Source: Aestuariispira insulae (lineage in GTDB: Bacteria > Pseudomonadota > Alphaproteobacteria > UBA8366 > Aestuariispiraceae). From it: a stretch of 64,000 nucleotides of DNA. The notes beneath the pieces are model-generated. The model made no database searches. It had not been told where the DNA came from and saw only the letters and a list, made by a program, of their open reading frames with translations. Positions 18,813 through 27,971 of the stretch are shown piece after piece. The position numbers were made by a program, and so were the translations under genes. Where the stretch lies: assembly GCF_003385955.1 (NCBI RefSeq), contig NZ_QRDW01000012.1:62001-126000 (forward strand), written 5' to 3'. Each line of letters opens with the position of its first letter. Positions within the stretch are counted from its first letter, which is position 1.

Positions 18813-18937
18813 CAGAGCGCTGCGCTCAATGCGTTAAGATGGGAACAAGTGCTTTGACGCCCGTGCGGATTGTAACCTTCCTGTTTGCAGGATTAAGCTT
18901 TGCAACTGTCTTTCCCAGCGCGTGAGCCTGCCTGTCC

Positions 18938-19879
18938 ATGGAAATCGTTGTTGAAATCGTCCTGCCCGTCTTTGGTGTCGTGATCCTGGGCTTTCTGGCG
19001 TCACGCCTGGGCTGGTTCAAAGGCGAGGCGGAAAGCGGACTGGCCAGTTTTGTTTTTAACTTTGCTGTGCCTTTGATGTTGCTCCGCTCCCTGGCGACAG
19101 CCCAGCTTCCGGAAACCGTACCCTGGGGCTTCTTCGGCAGCTTTTACATCGCCGCCGCCGCCATCGCGCTAACCGGTTTCCTGCTGGCGCGTTATCTGTT
19201 CGGCCGCACCTGGGGCGGACAGGTGATCAGCGGCATGGGCTATGCTTTCGGCAATAATGTCCTGTTGGGCCTGCCGTTGATCATGACCACTTTCGGGGAC
19301 CAGGCGGCGCTGCCGTTTTTCATTCTTTTATCCATCCATGGCCTCTGCTTCTTCACCCTGACCACCCTGTTCCTGGAATTTGGCCAGAAACAGGCCGGAT
19401 CCAGCCGCGCCGAGCTTGTCCGGCAGATGACCAAATCGGTTTTCACCAACCCGCTTTTGCTGGGTATTTTTGCGGGCTTGGCCCTGAACCTGACCAATAT
19501 CAGCCTGCCGGTGCCGGTCGATGCCATTTGTTCCCTGATGCAGCAGGCGGTCACCCCCTGCGCGCTCTTCAGCCTGGGGGCCAGCCTGACCCGGTACGGC
19601 ATTGCCGGGCGGCTCGGTCAGTCGGCGGTGATGATCAGCGCAAAGACAATCGTCATGCCCTTGATCGTCTACATGCTGGCGACACGGATCTTTGACATTG
19701 AACCGCTTTGGATGATGGTCGCCGTGATGATGGCAGCCCAGCCGACGGGCGTGATGACCTATATCTTTGCCGAGAAATACAAAACCGGCCAGGCGATTGC
19801 CACAACCTCCATTTTCCTCTCCACCGGCCTGTCGATTGTTACTTTGTCGGTGATCTTGTTCCTGTTTGATGTCCGCTGA
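18938..19879 (+). CDS. AEC-family transporter (auxin efflux carrier type)
   Basis: A 313-residue inner-membrane carrier with about ten hydrophobic helices in two halves. The opening EIVVEIVLPVFGVVILGFLA and the conserved crossing region ALFSLGASLTRYG with the C-terminal AAQPTGVMTYIFAEKY are typical of AEC transporters, which move small organic anions such as malonate or other carboxylates. No regulator or catabolic gene is adjacent to reveal the substrate. Confidence 0.9.
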   Translation: MEIVVEIVLPVFGVVILGFLASRLGWFKGEAESGLASFVFNFAVPLMLLRSLATAQLPETVPWGFFGSFYIAAAAIALTGFLLARYLFGRTWGGQVISGMGYAFGNNVLLGLPLIMTTFGDQAALPFFILLSIHGLCFFTLTTLFLEFGQKQAGSSRAELVRQMTKSVFTNPLLLGIFAGLALNLTNISLPVPVDAICSLMQQAVTPCALFSLGASLTRYGIAGRLGQSAVMISAKTIVMPLIVYMLATRIFDIEPLWMMVAVMMAAQPTGVMTYIFAEKYKTGQAIATTSIFLSTGLSIVTLSVILFLFDVR

Positions 19880-19950
19880 TTAAAGGGTTGCCAGCAACAT
19901 TCCTGCCCGTTAACGTAATCGCCATGAAACACGCCTTCGCAATTCGGATT

Positions 19951-20008
19951 ATTGGTCGAATTAGCAACCCGGCTCCCCGTGGGGACCGGGCAAATTGCTT
20001 TGACCAAT
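19951..20008 (+). promoter_or_regulatory. Folded leader RNA or nested palindrome before the ACT-domain gene
   Basis: Seen directly are three nested pairings. ATTGGTC (19951-19957) pairs with GACCAAT (20002-20008). GCAA (19964-19967) pairs with TTGC (19995-19998). An inner hairpin, CCCGG-c-TCCCC with GGGGA-CCGGG (19968-19990), has a GT loop and one bulged C. The structure ends 27 bases before the GTG start at 20036. It may be a cis-regulatory RNA, an attenuator or a compound operator; there is no T-run right after it. Confidence 0.5.
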
Positions 20009-20035
20009 ATTATTCGGCTTGTGAAGGAAACGACC

Positions 20036-20347
20036 GTGACTGCTTCTAATACTTCTTTTTCATCTCATCCCGGCACTCCTCAGGGACTGCCCGCTCCTGT
20101 GGCCTGCTTTTCCGTGCATGCGAAAAGCGATCCCGGCAGCCTGCCGCGTGTGCTGGAACCCTTTGCCAAACGCGGCCTGGTTCCGGCCCAGGTCCATGTG
20201 ACCCGGGACCGGGACGATAACGGCCTGCTTCAGATCGATCTGCAAATGGCGGATATGGACCTGGACACCGCCACCACCATCGGACGCAGCCTGAACCAGA
20301 TTTTCGGCATCCAATCCGTCCTGGTCAGCGAAAAGGTAACCGGCTGA
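20036..20347 (+). CDS. Small ACT-domain protein, possible amino-acid sensor
   Basis: A 103-residue protein that is mostly one ACT-like fold: PVACFSVHAKSDPGSLPRVLEPFAKRGLVPAQVHV, then a beta hairpin and TATTIGRSLNQIFGIQSVLV. It resembles acetolactate synthase small subunits in the first strand-helix unit, but no large subunit is adjacent. The GTG at 20036 is preferred, with AAGGAA 7 bases before it; the frame is open to 19952 through the folded leader. It lies 6 bases before the Nudix gene, implying one transcript. Ligand and partner are unknown. Confidence 0.7.
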   Translation: MTASNTSFSSHPGTPQGLPAPVACFSVHAKSDPGSLPRVLEPFAKRGLVPAQVHVTRDRDDNGLLQIDLQMADMDLDTATTIGRSLNQIFGIQSVLVSEKVTG

Positions 20348-20353
20348 GCCCTC

Positions 20354-21217
20354 ATGAGTTTCCTTGATCACATCCGGCACGCGAACAATGCGGATCTATC
20401 CCGTTACCTACCCTATCGGGCGGAGCACCGGACGCTGGGATGGATCCGCAGGGACCGGCTGGATCTTCTTCAAGGCTGGCCGGATGCCTTTCTGATCAGG
20501 GAGAGTGAGGTCCAACTGCCGGATTGCGGCGGTTTTGAGGGCCGCTCGGCCGCTCTGGCACAGGCGACCGGCCAATTGGAGGCGATGGGTGAAATTCCCG
20601 GTTGGCGGGAAGAACTTTATCCCGTAACCGATCGGTTTTCCAACCCTGCACTGGCCGCAGTGGAACGGGCCGCCTGCCCGTTCCTCGGCATCCGGTCCTG
20701 GGGTGTGCACATGACCGGCTTTGTGAAACGTCCCGACGGCTTGTACCTATGGATCGCAAGGCGTTCCGCCAACAAGCCGAACTATCCCGGCATGCTGGAC
20801 AATATGGTAGCCGGTGGTCAGCCACTGGGGCTCAGCCCATTGGAAAATATGATCAAGGAATGTGAGGAAGAGGCCAGCATTCCCGATGACTTGGCCAAAC
20901 AAATCCGCCCGACAGGTCTGCTGGCTTATTGCCACGAAGTTGACACCGGCCTGAAACCGGATCAGATGTTCTGCTTTGACCTGGAGTTGCCCGAGGATTT
21001 CACACCGGTCAATATGGATGGCGAGGTTGCGGAATTCATGCTGATGCCGGCACCGGAAGTCATGTCCATCGTCCGGGAAAGTGCGGCATTCAAGTATAAC
21101 TGCAACCTCTGTTTGATCGATTTTTTCATCCGGCACGGATTGATCACACCGGAAACAGAACCGGACTATGCGGAAATCTGCCTTGGCTTGGCCGGCCTTG
21201 CCCACCAGATCGGGTGA
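20354..21217 (+). CDS. Nudix hydrolase with DUF4743 N-terminal domain
   Basis: A 287-residue protein. The N-terminal part (1-115) resembles the DUF4743 domain that precedes Nudix domains of the Tnr3 type. The Nudix fold follows, with the Nudix box region AGGQPLGLSPLENMIKECEE (about residues 152-171) keeping the E-x-x-EE metal ligands while the first glycine-glutamate spacing is altered. Tnr3-like enzymes act on oxidised thiamine diphosphates; that activity is a family-based suggestion here. It is co-transcribed with the ACT-domain gene. Confidence 0.85.
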   Translation: MSFLDHIRHANNADLSRYLPYRAEHRTLGWIRRDRLDLLQGWPDAFLIRESEVQLPDCGGFEGRSAALAQATGQLEAMGEIPGWREELYPVTDRFSNPALAAVERAACPFLGIRSWGVHMTGFVKRPDGLYLWIARRSANKPNYPGMLDNMVAGGQPLGLSPLENMIKECEEEASIPDDLAKQIRPTGLLAYCHEVDTGLKPDQMFCFDLELPEDFTPVNMDGEVAEFMLMPAPEVMSIVRESAAFKYNCNLCLIDFFIRHGLITPETEPDYAEICLGLAGLAHQIG

Positions 21218-21305
21218 CTAACAACCGGCATCATTAGTATTATATTTTGATTAACCGTTATCCTTTACTCTCAGCATGCCTGATACGCCAACCCCGCAGG
21301 TCAGA

Positions 21306-21965
21306 ATGAAAACCGAGATATTCAGGAAAAACAAAACCGCCTTGTTTCTGCTATGGGGCCTACTGTTGCTGTCATCAGTACCCAGCGCCTATGCGGACCA
21401 TATATTGCCTGCGGCGGAGGGTCCGGTGATCTTGACCGTGACCGGCAACCTGCAACAAACAACCGATGGCCATCAAGCCTTACTGGATCTTGCCTTGCTG
21501 GAATCGATCGGGCTCACCACCATTGTCACAACCACGCCCTGGCATCAGGGCCGTGTGAAGTTTGAAGGCGTGCTGGTCCGTGATCTCATGGCCCATCTCG
21601 GTGTGGCCGGGCGCATGGCAACCGTCGGGGCACTCAATCAATATCAGGCCGACACTCCCGTGGCGGACTTCCTGGACCACGACGTCATTCTGGCACTTAA
21701 GGCCAATGGCAATTATCTGTCCGTTCGGGACAAAGGACCTGTTTTCATCATCTATCCCTTTGATCGTGACGAAAACCTTCGGAACGAAACCTATTTTGCC
21801 CGTTCTGTATGGCAGGTTAACAGCATGCGGTTCTTTGGGGATGGTGCCATTCTCCATAACGAAAAACACTGGTGGAACATGGAAACCATCCTGCTCGCGG
21901 CTGTCGCGGCTGCAATTGTCCTTTTGGCTGTTTTCCTTTTCCTGTCCCGTGCCCGGAAATCCTGA
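21306..21965 (+). CDS. Exported membrane-anchored protein with SUOX-like fold
   Basis: A 219-residue protein. A signal peptide (ends near SAYA-DH), a periplasmic domain and a C-terminal membrane helix (about 190-212) are seen. The segments [35 protein letters not shown] and [12 protein letters not shown] resemble the oxidoreductase molybdopterin-binding (SUOX) fold, but the cysteine that ligates molybdenum is absent, so catalysis is unlikely. It ends 16 bases before the hybrid kinase gene. In this setting it probably acts as a periplasmic sensor part. The ATG at 21306 begins the signal peptide; ATG at 21276 is an alternative. Confidence 0.72.
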   Translation: MKTEIFRKNKTALFLLWGLLLLSSVPSAYADHILPAAEGPVILTVTGNLQQTTDGHQALLDLALLESIGLTTIVTTTPWHQGRVKFEGVLVRDLMAHLGVAGRMATVGALNQYQADTPVADFLDHDVILALKANGNYLSVRDKGPVFIIYPFDRDENLRNETYFARSVWQVNSMRFFGDGAILHNEKHWWNMETILLAAVAAAIVLLAVFLFLSRARKS

Positions 21966-21981
21966 TACAGGCGATCAAAGC

Positions 21982-24588
21982 ATGGGGCATGACACAATTG
22001 TAAACTCAATAAAACGATTGATCCGGCCCTTACGCAGGCCCCTGGTCGGGTCAAGCATCACCATGCTGTTCACATTTGCATTGGGCATTCTGTTTCTGAG
22101 CGCCATTTGGATGGTGATTGTCCTAGAGCGAGATTCGAAGACACGGACATTCAGCGCCAGCGAAAGCACATTGTGGGCTTCGGTCCAACTGCAGACCGAA
22201 CTCTACCGATTCCGGATCAATTTGGACGATATCATGGATACAGGTGAATTGGGGACTGTCGGCATCCAACAGCCATTTGATGTTCTGATAAGCCGCATGC
22301 CGATCCTCACATCCGGAGAGATCGGCGCGGATATTCAAAAAATTGTCCGGGCCCGGGAACTGTTCCACCAGATCCAGACCCAGCTCAACGAGATTGAACC
22401 TCTGGTGCCGCAAGTTCAGGCCGGAAAGTTGGAAGTCGGCTTTGTTATTGAACGCAAACTGCAAAATCTCGATTCCCTGGTTAACCGGTTCGTGCTGGCC
22501 GTGAATCAGGGCCATATGGAACGCATGGTTGATGAAAGGCGGCTGTTGACGGAAGATTTTTCTTTCTTGAAAAAGCTGATTTTCGGCTCCCTGGGCGGGA
22601 TGAGCTTACTGCTTATCCAGCAGCTTTTTGTCCGGCGCAAACTGATACAGTCCAATAGCCTGGCGGAAAGATTGCGCCATCGTGCAGAAGAGGCCAACCA
22701 GGCCAAATCGGATTTTCTGGCGATCATGAGCCATGAGATCAGAACTCCCATGAATGGGGTGATCGGCATGGCCAGTCTGCTGCAGGATATGGACTTGGAC
22801 AGCCGCCAGCGTTATTTGGCTAAAACCATCACCCATTCCGCGGAAGCCTTGATGAATATCATCAACGATATACTGGATATCTCCAAGATCGAAGCGGGCA
22901 AGCTGACCTTGGCCCCGGTACCATTCAGTGTGCTTGAAACCATCGAAAGCACCTTGGAGCTGATGATCCCGAAAGCGGCGGAAAAGAAATTGGGCCTCGC
23001 TTATTATGTCGATCCAGGCATTCCCGCATTTTTAAAGGGCGATGCAGGACGCATTCGCCAGATCCTGCTCAACCTGGTGGGCAATGCCATTAAATTCACC
23101 AAATCCGGATCGGTAACCGTCATGGTCACCACCCTGCCGGAGTTGGCGGAAAATCCTGACAGGCTGCGTCTGCGCTTTGCGATTCATGATACAGGAATCG
23201 GCATCCGACCGGAAAACAGGCATAAACTGTTTCAGAAATTTTCCCAAATCGATGTTTCCGATAGCCGTGAATTCGGCGGAACCGGCCTTGGCCTGGCCAT
23301 CTCCAGGCGGCTTTGCAATCTGATGGATGGCCAGATCGGTGTGGACAGCCATTTGGGCAAAGGCAGTGAATTCTGGTTCACCCTGCCGCTGTCCGCCTGC
23401 GAGGTCGAAATCAGGCAACCGGATTCCTGGCCCGGACTGGGCAAGTCGATCCTGGTTCTGGATCAACAATTCATGGTCGCTGAATTGCTCGCACGCCAGC
23501 TGTCGGACATGGGCTGCCGGATCCATCCCATGCCGGTTCACTCTGCCGATTCGCTCAATGAGTTGCCCGATATGATACTGGTGGACAATGCCTCACTGGA
23601 ACAGCCGGAACTCCACCAAATGATTGTTTCTTGGCATGCCCAGGGGGTTAAGACCCTGGCTTCGCACTCCGTTCCGAGCTTTGAACAGGCCGATGACGTG
23701 ATTGACCGGGTCGTGCCACTGCCCTGCGGGCCGCTCACCCTTCGGCAGGCCGTTGCCGATCTGTATCTGGAAGGACCACAGTCTCAAAAAAAGGCTCCAG
23801 CAGCTGATCCGGTCAGCCTGCCAGAGATCAAACCCGCCAACCCCGAAGCCGACAAAGGCATTCATGTTCTTGTTGCCGAAGACAGTGTCAGCAATCAGGC
23901 TGTCGCCCGTCTGCTGCTGGAAAAGGCCGGCTATAAGGTAAGCTTGGCGGACAACGGGTTGGAAGCGTTGAAAGCCGTGCAAAGCCTACCCTTTGATCTG
24001 GTTTTGATGGATGCGCAAATGCCGGAAATGGACGGGTTGACTGCGACGAGACTGATCCGCGAGAGCGAAGCAACCGGACAACATATCCCTATCGTCGCAA
24101 TGACAGCCAATGTGATGGACAATTTCAAACCGAAATGCATCGACGCGGGCATGGATGATTTCCTGACCAAACCTGTAAAGCCGGCAGAGTTGCGCGCCAT
24201 GGTCCATCGCTGGACCAGTGGACGCAAAAACGGAACCGATGCAGACGAAACCGTAAACGATACAACCGCCCTTGAGGAACTGGTGGTGCAGCTGGGAGCT
24301 GACGAGGTCATGACCATGCTGCAAGATGTCCGGAATGATGCCTTGAAACAGTTGCAGGATATGGAAAAGAACCGCCGCCAGAAGAATTTCGGCGCGTTGG
24401 AGGCCAACGCCCATCGTCTGAAGTCCGCGGCGGCCTCTTTCGGTCTGGCCAGTTTGGCAGATCGGGCGCGGAAAATTGAGCTTTCCTGCCTGGAGAAGGA
24501 TCACCAGCAAGCCCTGGCGCTTTGCGAGGGGCTCGGCAGCCTCCTGTCCAGCGATTACGATCAGATCATCAATCAGTTAGGCCAATAA
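21982..24588 (+). CDS. Hybrid histidine kinase with two receivers and Hpt
   Basis: An 868-residue phosphorelay kinase. TM1 (about 28-48), a helical periplasmic sensor (50-195), TM2 (196-216), HisKA with His251 ([10 protein letters not shown]), HATPase_c (about 350-470; [14 protein letters not shown]), a degenerate receiver (488-600, with D535 but no acidic pair and no conserved Lys), a full receiver with Asp677 (VLMDAQMP) and Hpt with His811 ([12 protein letters not shown]) follow in order. The ATG at 21982 is in frame; the open frame to 21562 overlaps the preceding gene and is not used. The Hpt would pass phosphate to a separate receiver, probably the HD-GYP regulator next downstream. Confidence 0.93.
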   Translation: MGHDTIVNSIKRLIRPLRRPLVGSSITMLFTFALGILFLSAIWMVIVLERDSKTRTFSASESTLWASVQLQTELYRFRINLDDIMDTGELGTVGIQQPFDVLISRMPILTSGEIGADIQKIVRARELFHQIQTQLNEIEPLVPQVQAGKLEVGFVIERKLQNLDSLVNRFVLAVNQGHMERMVDERRLLTEDFSFLKKLIFGSLGGMSLLLIQQLFVRRKLIQSNSLAERLRHRAEEANQAKSDFLAIMSHEIRTPMNGVIGMASLLQDMDLDSRQRYLAKTITHSAEALMNIINDILDISKIEAGKLTLAPVPFSVLETIESTLELMIPKAAEKKLGLAYYVDPGIPAFLKGDAGRIRQILLNLVGNAIKFTKSGSVTVMVTTLPELAENPDRLRLRFAIHDTGIGIRPENRHKLFQKFSQIDVSDSREFGGTGLGLAISRRLCNLMDGQIGVDSHLGKGSEFWFTLPLSACEVEIRQPDSWPGLGKSILVLDQQFMVAELLARQLSDMGCRIHPMPVHSADSLNELPDMILVDNASLEQPELHQMIVSWHAQGVKTLASHSVPSFEQADDVIDRVVPLPCGPLTLRQAVADLYLEGPQSQKKAPAADPVSLPEIKPANPEADKGIHVLVAEDSVSNQAVARLLLEKAGYKVSLADNGLEALKAVQSLPFDLVLMDAQMPEMDGLTATRLIRESEATGQHIPIVAMTANVMDNFKPKCIDAGMDDFLTKPVKPAELRAMVHRWTSGRKNGTDADETVNDTTALEELVVQLGADEVMTMLQDVRNDALKQLQDMEKNRRQKNFGALEANAHRLKSAAASFGLASLADRARKIELSCLEKDHQQALALCEGLGSLLSSDYDQIINQLGQ

Positions 24589-24683
24589 GGCCAACCTGCT
24601 ATAACTGTTGGAGGAAAGGAGAACGGGTTACGATTCCTTAACACCTCTCCCTTACTATCCCAGATATGGATACAGAGGCTGGC

Positions 24684-26228
24684 ATGACTGACGACGATTT
24701 CCTATATTTCGCGGAGGATGAAGCGGATGAAATGCATCCGGTGTCGAAATCCGCGCAAAGCTGGAAAATCCTCGTGGTGGATGACGAACCGGAGGTGCAC
24801 CGGGTCACCAAACTCGCCCTCGACAGCTTTACTTTTGCGGGCCGCCCGCTACAGTTCTTCAATGCTGAAAGCGCCATCGAGGCCAAGGAGATCCTTAATC
24901 AGCACAAAGATCTGGCCATGGTGCTTCTTGATGTGGTCATGGAAACCGACCATGCCGGCCTGGAACTGGCGAAATGGATTCGGGAAGATTTGAAAAACCA
25001 TTTCATCCGGATCATTTTGCGCACCGGCCAACCGGGGCAGGCCCCGGAAACCGAAGTCATCGCCAATTACGATATCAACGATTACAAGGAAAAGACGGAG
25101 CTCACCTCCCGGAAGCTCTTCACATTGATGTATTCGACCCTGCGGTCCTACAGGGATATCATGGCAATTGACAGAAACCGCCAGGGGCTGGAAAAAATCA
25201 TTGATGCCTCGGCCACACTGTTTGAACTGCAGTCGCTGCAGAAATTCACAAGAGGCGCACTGGAGCAGCTATCGGCCCTGCTGCATCTGAACGAAGGCGC
25301 GGTCTACGGGATTGAGGATGGACTGGCCCTCTCCACCAGAGGCGATGAAATCATCATCCAAGCGGGAACCGGAAAATTTTCCGATTGTGTCGGCTGTAAG
25401 TTGCGCGAAGTGATGGAGCCGGACCAGGTTTCCATGCTGATCCACTATATGAAACAGGGTAAAAACGTCCTGACTGACAAATATTATGTCGGCATTTACC
25501 CGACCCATACCGGCGGTAAAAATCTGCTCTATCTCAGCGGCCTAGAAAATGTCGAGGAGGTGAATGAGCATTTGATTGAGGTTTTTGGTCGCAATATCGG
25601 TGTTGCTTTTGAAAACCTGTATCTGTTGCGCCAGATTGAAGAGAATGAGCGCACCATGGTGACCAGCCTTGGCACCATGATTGAAGGCCGCGCCTCAAAA
25701 TCCGGCGATATGTCGCGCATCGCCGACGTGGTACGTTTTCTCGCTAAAAAACTGGATCTGGGCGAACAAACCGTGGAGATCCTGGCACGGGCGGCCCCAC
25801 TGCATGATATCGGCATGCTGACCGTACCGGAGGAGATCATCAACAAACCGGGTGATCTGACGGAAGAAGAACGCATTGCGATCCGGAAACATCCAGAGGT
25901 CGGATACGGCATTTTGTCCCAATCGAAACAGGATACCTTGCGCGCTGCGGCACTGATTGCCCGTGACCACCACGAACGCTGGGACGGCCATGGCTATCCG
26001 GCGGGCAAACATGGGGACAATATCCATATCTATGCCCGCCTGACCGCGATTGCCGATGTATTTGACGCATTACTCTGTCCTAGGGTTTACAAGAAAAACT
26101 GGAATATCGACGAAATTAAAAACTATTTCCGGCAACAGCGCGGCAAACAATTTGATCCCGACCTCACGGATCTGCTGCTGGCCCACGCCGATGAACTGGC
26201 CGCTTTTTATCCGGATAGACCCGAATGA
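24684..26228 (+). CDS. REC-DUF3369-HD-GYP regulator, probable c-di-GMP phosphodiesterase
   Basis: A 514-residue regulator. The receiver is at about 25-150 with Asp83 in VLLDVVME. A DUF3369 sensor-like domain (about 165-315) follows, then an HD-GYP domain with HD at 374-375 (PLHDIGML) and GYP at 437-439 (WDGHGYP). HD-GYP enzymes hydrolyse cyclic di-GMP. GAGG 7 bases before the ATG at 24684 decides that start over ATG at 24666. It directly follows the hybrid kinase with Hpt at 21982-24588, so it is the natural end of that relay. Confidence 0.92.
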   Translation: MTDDDFLYFAEDEADEMHPVSKSAQSWKILVVDDEPEVHRVTKLALDSFTFAGRPLQFFNAESAIEAKEILNQHKDLAMVLLDVVMETDHAGLELAKWIREDLKNHFIRIILRTGQPGQAPETEVIANYDINDYKEKTELTSRKLFTLMYSTLRSYRDIMAIDRNRQGLEKIIDASATLFELQSLQKFTRGALEQLSALLHLNEGAVYGIEDGLALSTRGDEIIIQAGTGKFSDCVGCKLREVMEPDQVSMLIHYMKQGKNVLTDKYYVGIYPTHTGGKNLLYLSGLENVEEVNEHLIEVFGRNIGVAFENLYLLRQIEENERTMVTSLGTMIEGRASKSGDMSRIADVVRFLAKKLDLGEQTVEILARAAPLHDIGMLTVPEEIINKPGDLTEEERIAIRKHPEVGYGILSQSKQDTLRAAALIARDHHERWDGHGYPAGKHGDNIHIYARLTAIADVFDALLCPRVYKKNWNIDEIKNYFRQQRGKQFDPDLTDLLLAHADELAAFYPDRPE

Positions 26229-26468
26229 TCCTACTGCCTTAATCCGAACATGATTTCATGGTTTGGTCACATAGACTCTGTTGCCAAACACATGATTTAT
26301 CTGGCATTCTGTGGAGGATACAATTTTAGTAATCTACTCGAACAGGTGGATCTACTGGGTAAAGAGGGGCATGACGCCGCAGCTTGGGGATGCGATTGGG
26401 GGAGAAATCAACTGACCATCATCACAGCATCGGCTCCAATTCTAATTAATTAACGAGGAGTGGTTACC

Positions 26469-27329
26469 GTGACCGTTAAATTCAGCGTTCCCGCCATTAC
26501 ACTGACCGCCATGTTGCTTGCCGGTTGTGCCAATACTTTCGAAAGCGTCAAAGAAAACCCGCCCGCCGGTGATTCCTTTGCCCGCTCACTCCATGCCGGC
26601 TATATCGAGCTCGCCGAATGGGAACGGGCGGAATATGACTGGATGGACGGCAGCAACTTCACCGACCGTGCGGCCATGGCAACTGCTGGAAACATTCCGA
26701 ACCCGGAAGAGATTGCCGCACGCAACCTGCCGGGTGATAAAGTTGGTGAGTTGACCGATGCCCGCGCCCGCCTGATGGCAGCACTGGACGATGGCGCACG
26801 GACCAAAGCGCCGAAAACCGCCGCCCATGCACAGGTGATGTTCGACTGCTGGATGCAGGAACAGGAAGAAAACCGCCAGCCGGAAGATATCGATAACTGC
26901 CGTGGCGCCTTCCTGGCGGCCATGGACCGCCTGGACGAAATCATGGCACCGAAACCGATGGCAGAGCCGGCTCCGATGGAAGAGCCTGAAGAACTGCCGA
27001 CCGATATCACGGTCTTCTTTGCCTTCAACAGTTCCGAACTGATGGGTGCTTCCAACTACATCATTGCCGAAGCTGCTGACGTCTTCAAAAACATGGGCGT
27101 CTCCCGGATCGTTCTGTCCGGCCATGCCGACAAATCCGGCGCGGATGACTATAACGCCAAGCTGGCCGAACGCCGCCTGGCAGCTGTCAAGGCGGCCTTG
27201 GTTGCCAAAGGCGTACCGGCCAACAGCATCGACACCCGATCCTATGGCGAAAAACAACCTGCCGTAGCGACCGATGATGGTGTGAAGGAACCGCAGAACC
27301 GCCGCGTTGATTTCCTTTTCATCAAATAA
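26469..27329 (+). CDS. OmpA-family peptidoglycan-binding lipoprotein
   Basis: A 286-residue outer-membrane lipoprotein. The lipobox LLAGC places the lipidated Cys at about residue 20. After a helical, acidic middle region and a proline- and methionine-rich linker (APKPMAEPAPMEEPEE), the OmpA C-terminal domain spans about 180-286, with the peptidoglycan-binding segment GHADKSGADDYNAKLAERR and closing NRRVDFLF. GTG at 26469 is used, with GAGGAG 8 bases upstream. The 240-base gap before it is AT-rich promoter sequence with no supported gene. A strong terminator follows. Confidence 0.92.
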   Translation: MTVKFSVPAITLTAMLLAGCANTFESVKENPPAGDSFARSLHAGYIELAEWERAEYDWMDGSNFTDRAAMATAGNIPNPEEIAARNLPGDKVGELTDARARLMAALDDGARTKAPKTAAHAQVMFDCWMQEQEENRQPEDIDNCRGAFLAAMDRLDEIMAPKPMAEPAPMEEPEELPTDITVFFAFNSSELMGASNYIIAEAADVFKNMGVSRIVLSGHADKSGADDYNAKLAERRLAAVKAALVAKGVPANSIDTRSYGEKQPAVATDDGVKEPQNRRVDFLFIK

Positions 27330-27344
27330 GCAAAACTGCTAAAC

Positions 27345-27376
27345 AAAAAGGGGGGCTGGATACAGCTCCCCTTTTT
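27345..27376 (+). terminator. Rho-independent terminator of the OmpA-like gene
   Basis: A 13-bp stem starting AAAAAGGGG and ending CCCCTTTTT with one G-T wobble and a 6-base loop, 16 bases after the stop codon. Confidence 0.9.
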
Positions 27377-27402
27377 CGTTTCTGCAGCAATTCAGGTATC
27401 CC

Positions 27403-27681
27403 ATGTCCAACAGCGAATCCAACAACCGCAACGTCATCGGCACAGTCATCAAGCTTCTGGTCGCCTCGCTGGTTGTCGGCCTGCTCATCAATTGGCTGGA
27501 AATCACCCCTAAAGACGTGTTTGACAATTTTGGTGAAACCATTGCATCGATCTACCGTGCCGGCCAGAAAGCACTCAATTGGGCGTCCGATTACATAGTG
27601 ACCGGTGCATTGATTGTTCTGCCAATCTGGGGTTTGGTGGTTTTGGTCAATTTCATCCAGAACAAAACCCGCCGCAAATAA
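27403..27681 (+). CDS. Small membrane protein, DUF6460-like
   Basis: A 92-residue protein with two membrane helices (about 13-32 and 65-84) and a conserved-looking middle segment WLEITPKDVFDNFGETI. I recognise it as the small alphaproteobacterial membrane family DUF6460, with no known function. It begins 27 bases past the terminator and has its own upstream space; the next small membrane gene follows after 27 bases with AAAGGAG, so the two are likely co-transcribed. Confidence 0.7.
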   Translation: MSNSESNNRNVIGTVIKLLVASLVVGLLINWLEITPKDVFDNFGETIASIYRAGQKALNWASDYIVTGALIVLPIWGLVVLVNFIQNKTRRK

Positions 27682-27708
27682 AACCCGCGACTTCAAAGGA
27701 GCCAACCC

Positions 27709-27897
27709 ATGCGACTGATCCTCGCCCTTCTTCTTCCCTGGCTGCAATTCTTCACGATCGGCCGGCCCTTCTCGGGCATTATCTGCCTGATCCTGCAGTT
27801 GACCCTCATTGGCTGGATTCCGGCAGCGATCTGGTCTGTTTATGCCTTAAGCCAGTATGAAACAGACAAAAAGATCCGTCAGTCGCACGGAAACTGA
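27709..27897 (+). CDS. Small hydrophobic protein, Pmp3/YqaE-like
   Basis: Sixty-two residues with two membrane helices. The second half, GIICLILQLTLIGWIPAAIW, has the leucine-rich helix and G-x-x-P turn of the Pmp3/YqaE (UPF0057) membrane-stress proteins, with a short basic tail. The first helix (ALLLPWLQFFTIG) is less typical, so the assignment is tentative. AAGGAG lies 7 bases before the ATG. A long terminator follows. Confidence 0.65.
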   Translation: MRLILALLLPWLQFFTIGRPFSGIICLILQLTLIGWIPAAIWSVYALSQYETDKKIRQSHGN

Positions 27898-27905
27898 ATG
27901 ATGAC

Positions 27906-27938
27906 ATGCAGTTCCCGGATATAAACCGGGAACTGCAT
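27906..27938. terminator. Bidirectional hairpin terminator
   Basis: A perfect 13-bp stem, ATGCAGTTCCCGG/CCGGGAACTGCAT, with a 7-base AT loop. It lies between the plus-strand small membrane gene and the convergent ABC ATPase gene, so it can serve both; the T-tract is imperfect. Confidence 0.75.
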
Positions 27939-27971
27939 CATTCTTCAATTGGTCTATTTCCCGTGCTGGGA

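Noticed and set aside
21562-21981. N-terminal extension of the hybrid kinase frame
   Set aside because: It overlaps the preceding gene in another frame. The ATG at 21982 starts just before TM1 and gives normal architecture.
26250-26453. 67-codon frame before the OmpA-like lipoprotein
   Set aside because: No ribosome binding site, odd composition, lies in the promoter gap.
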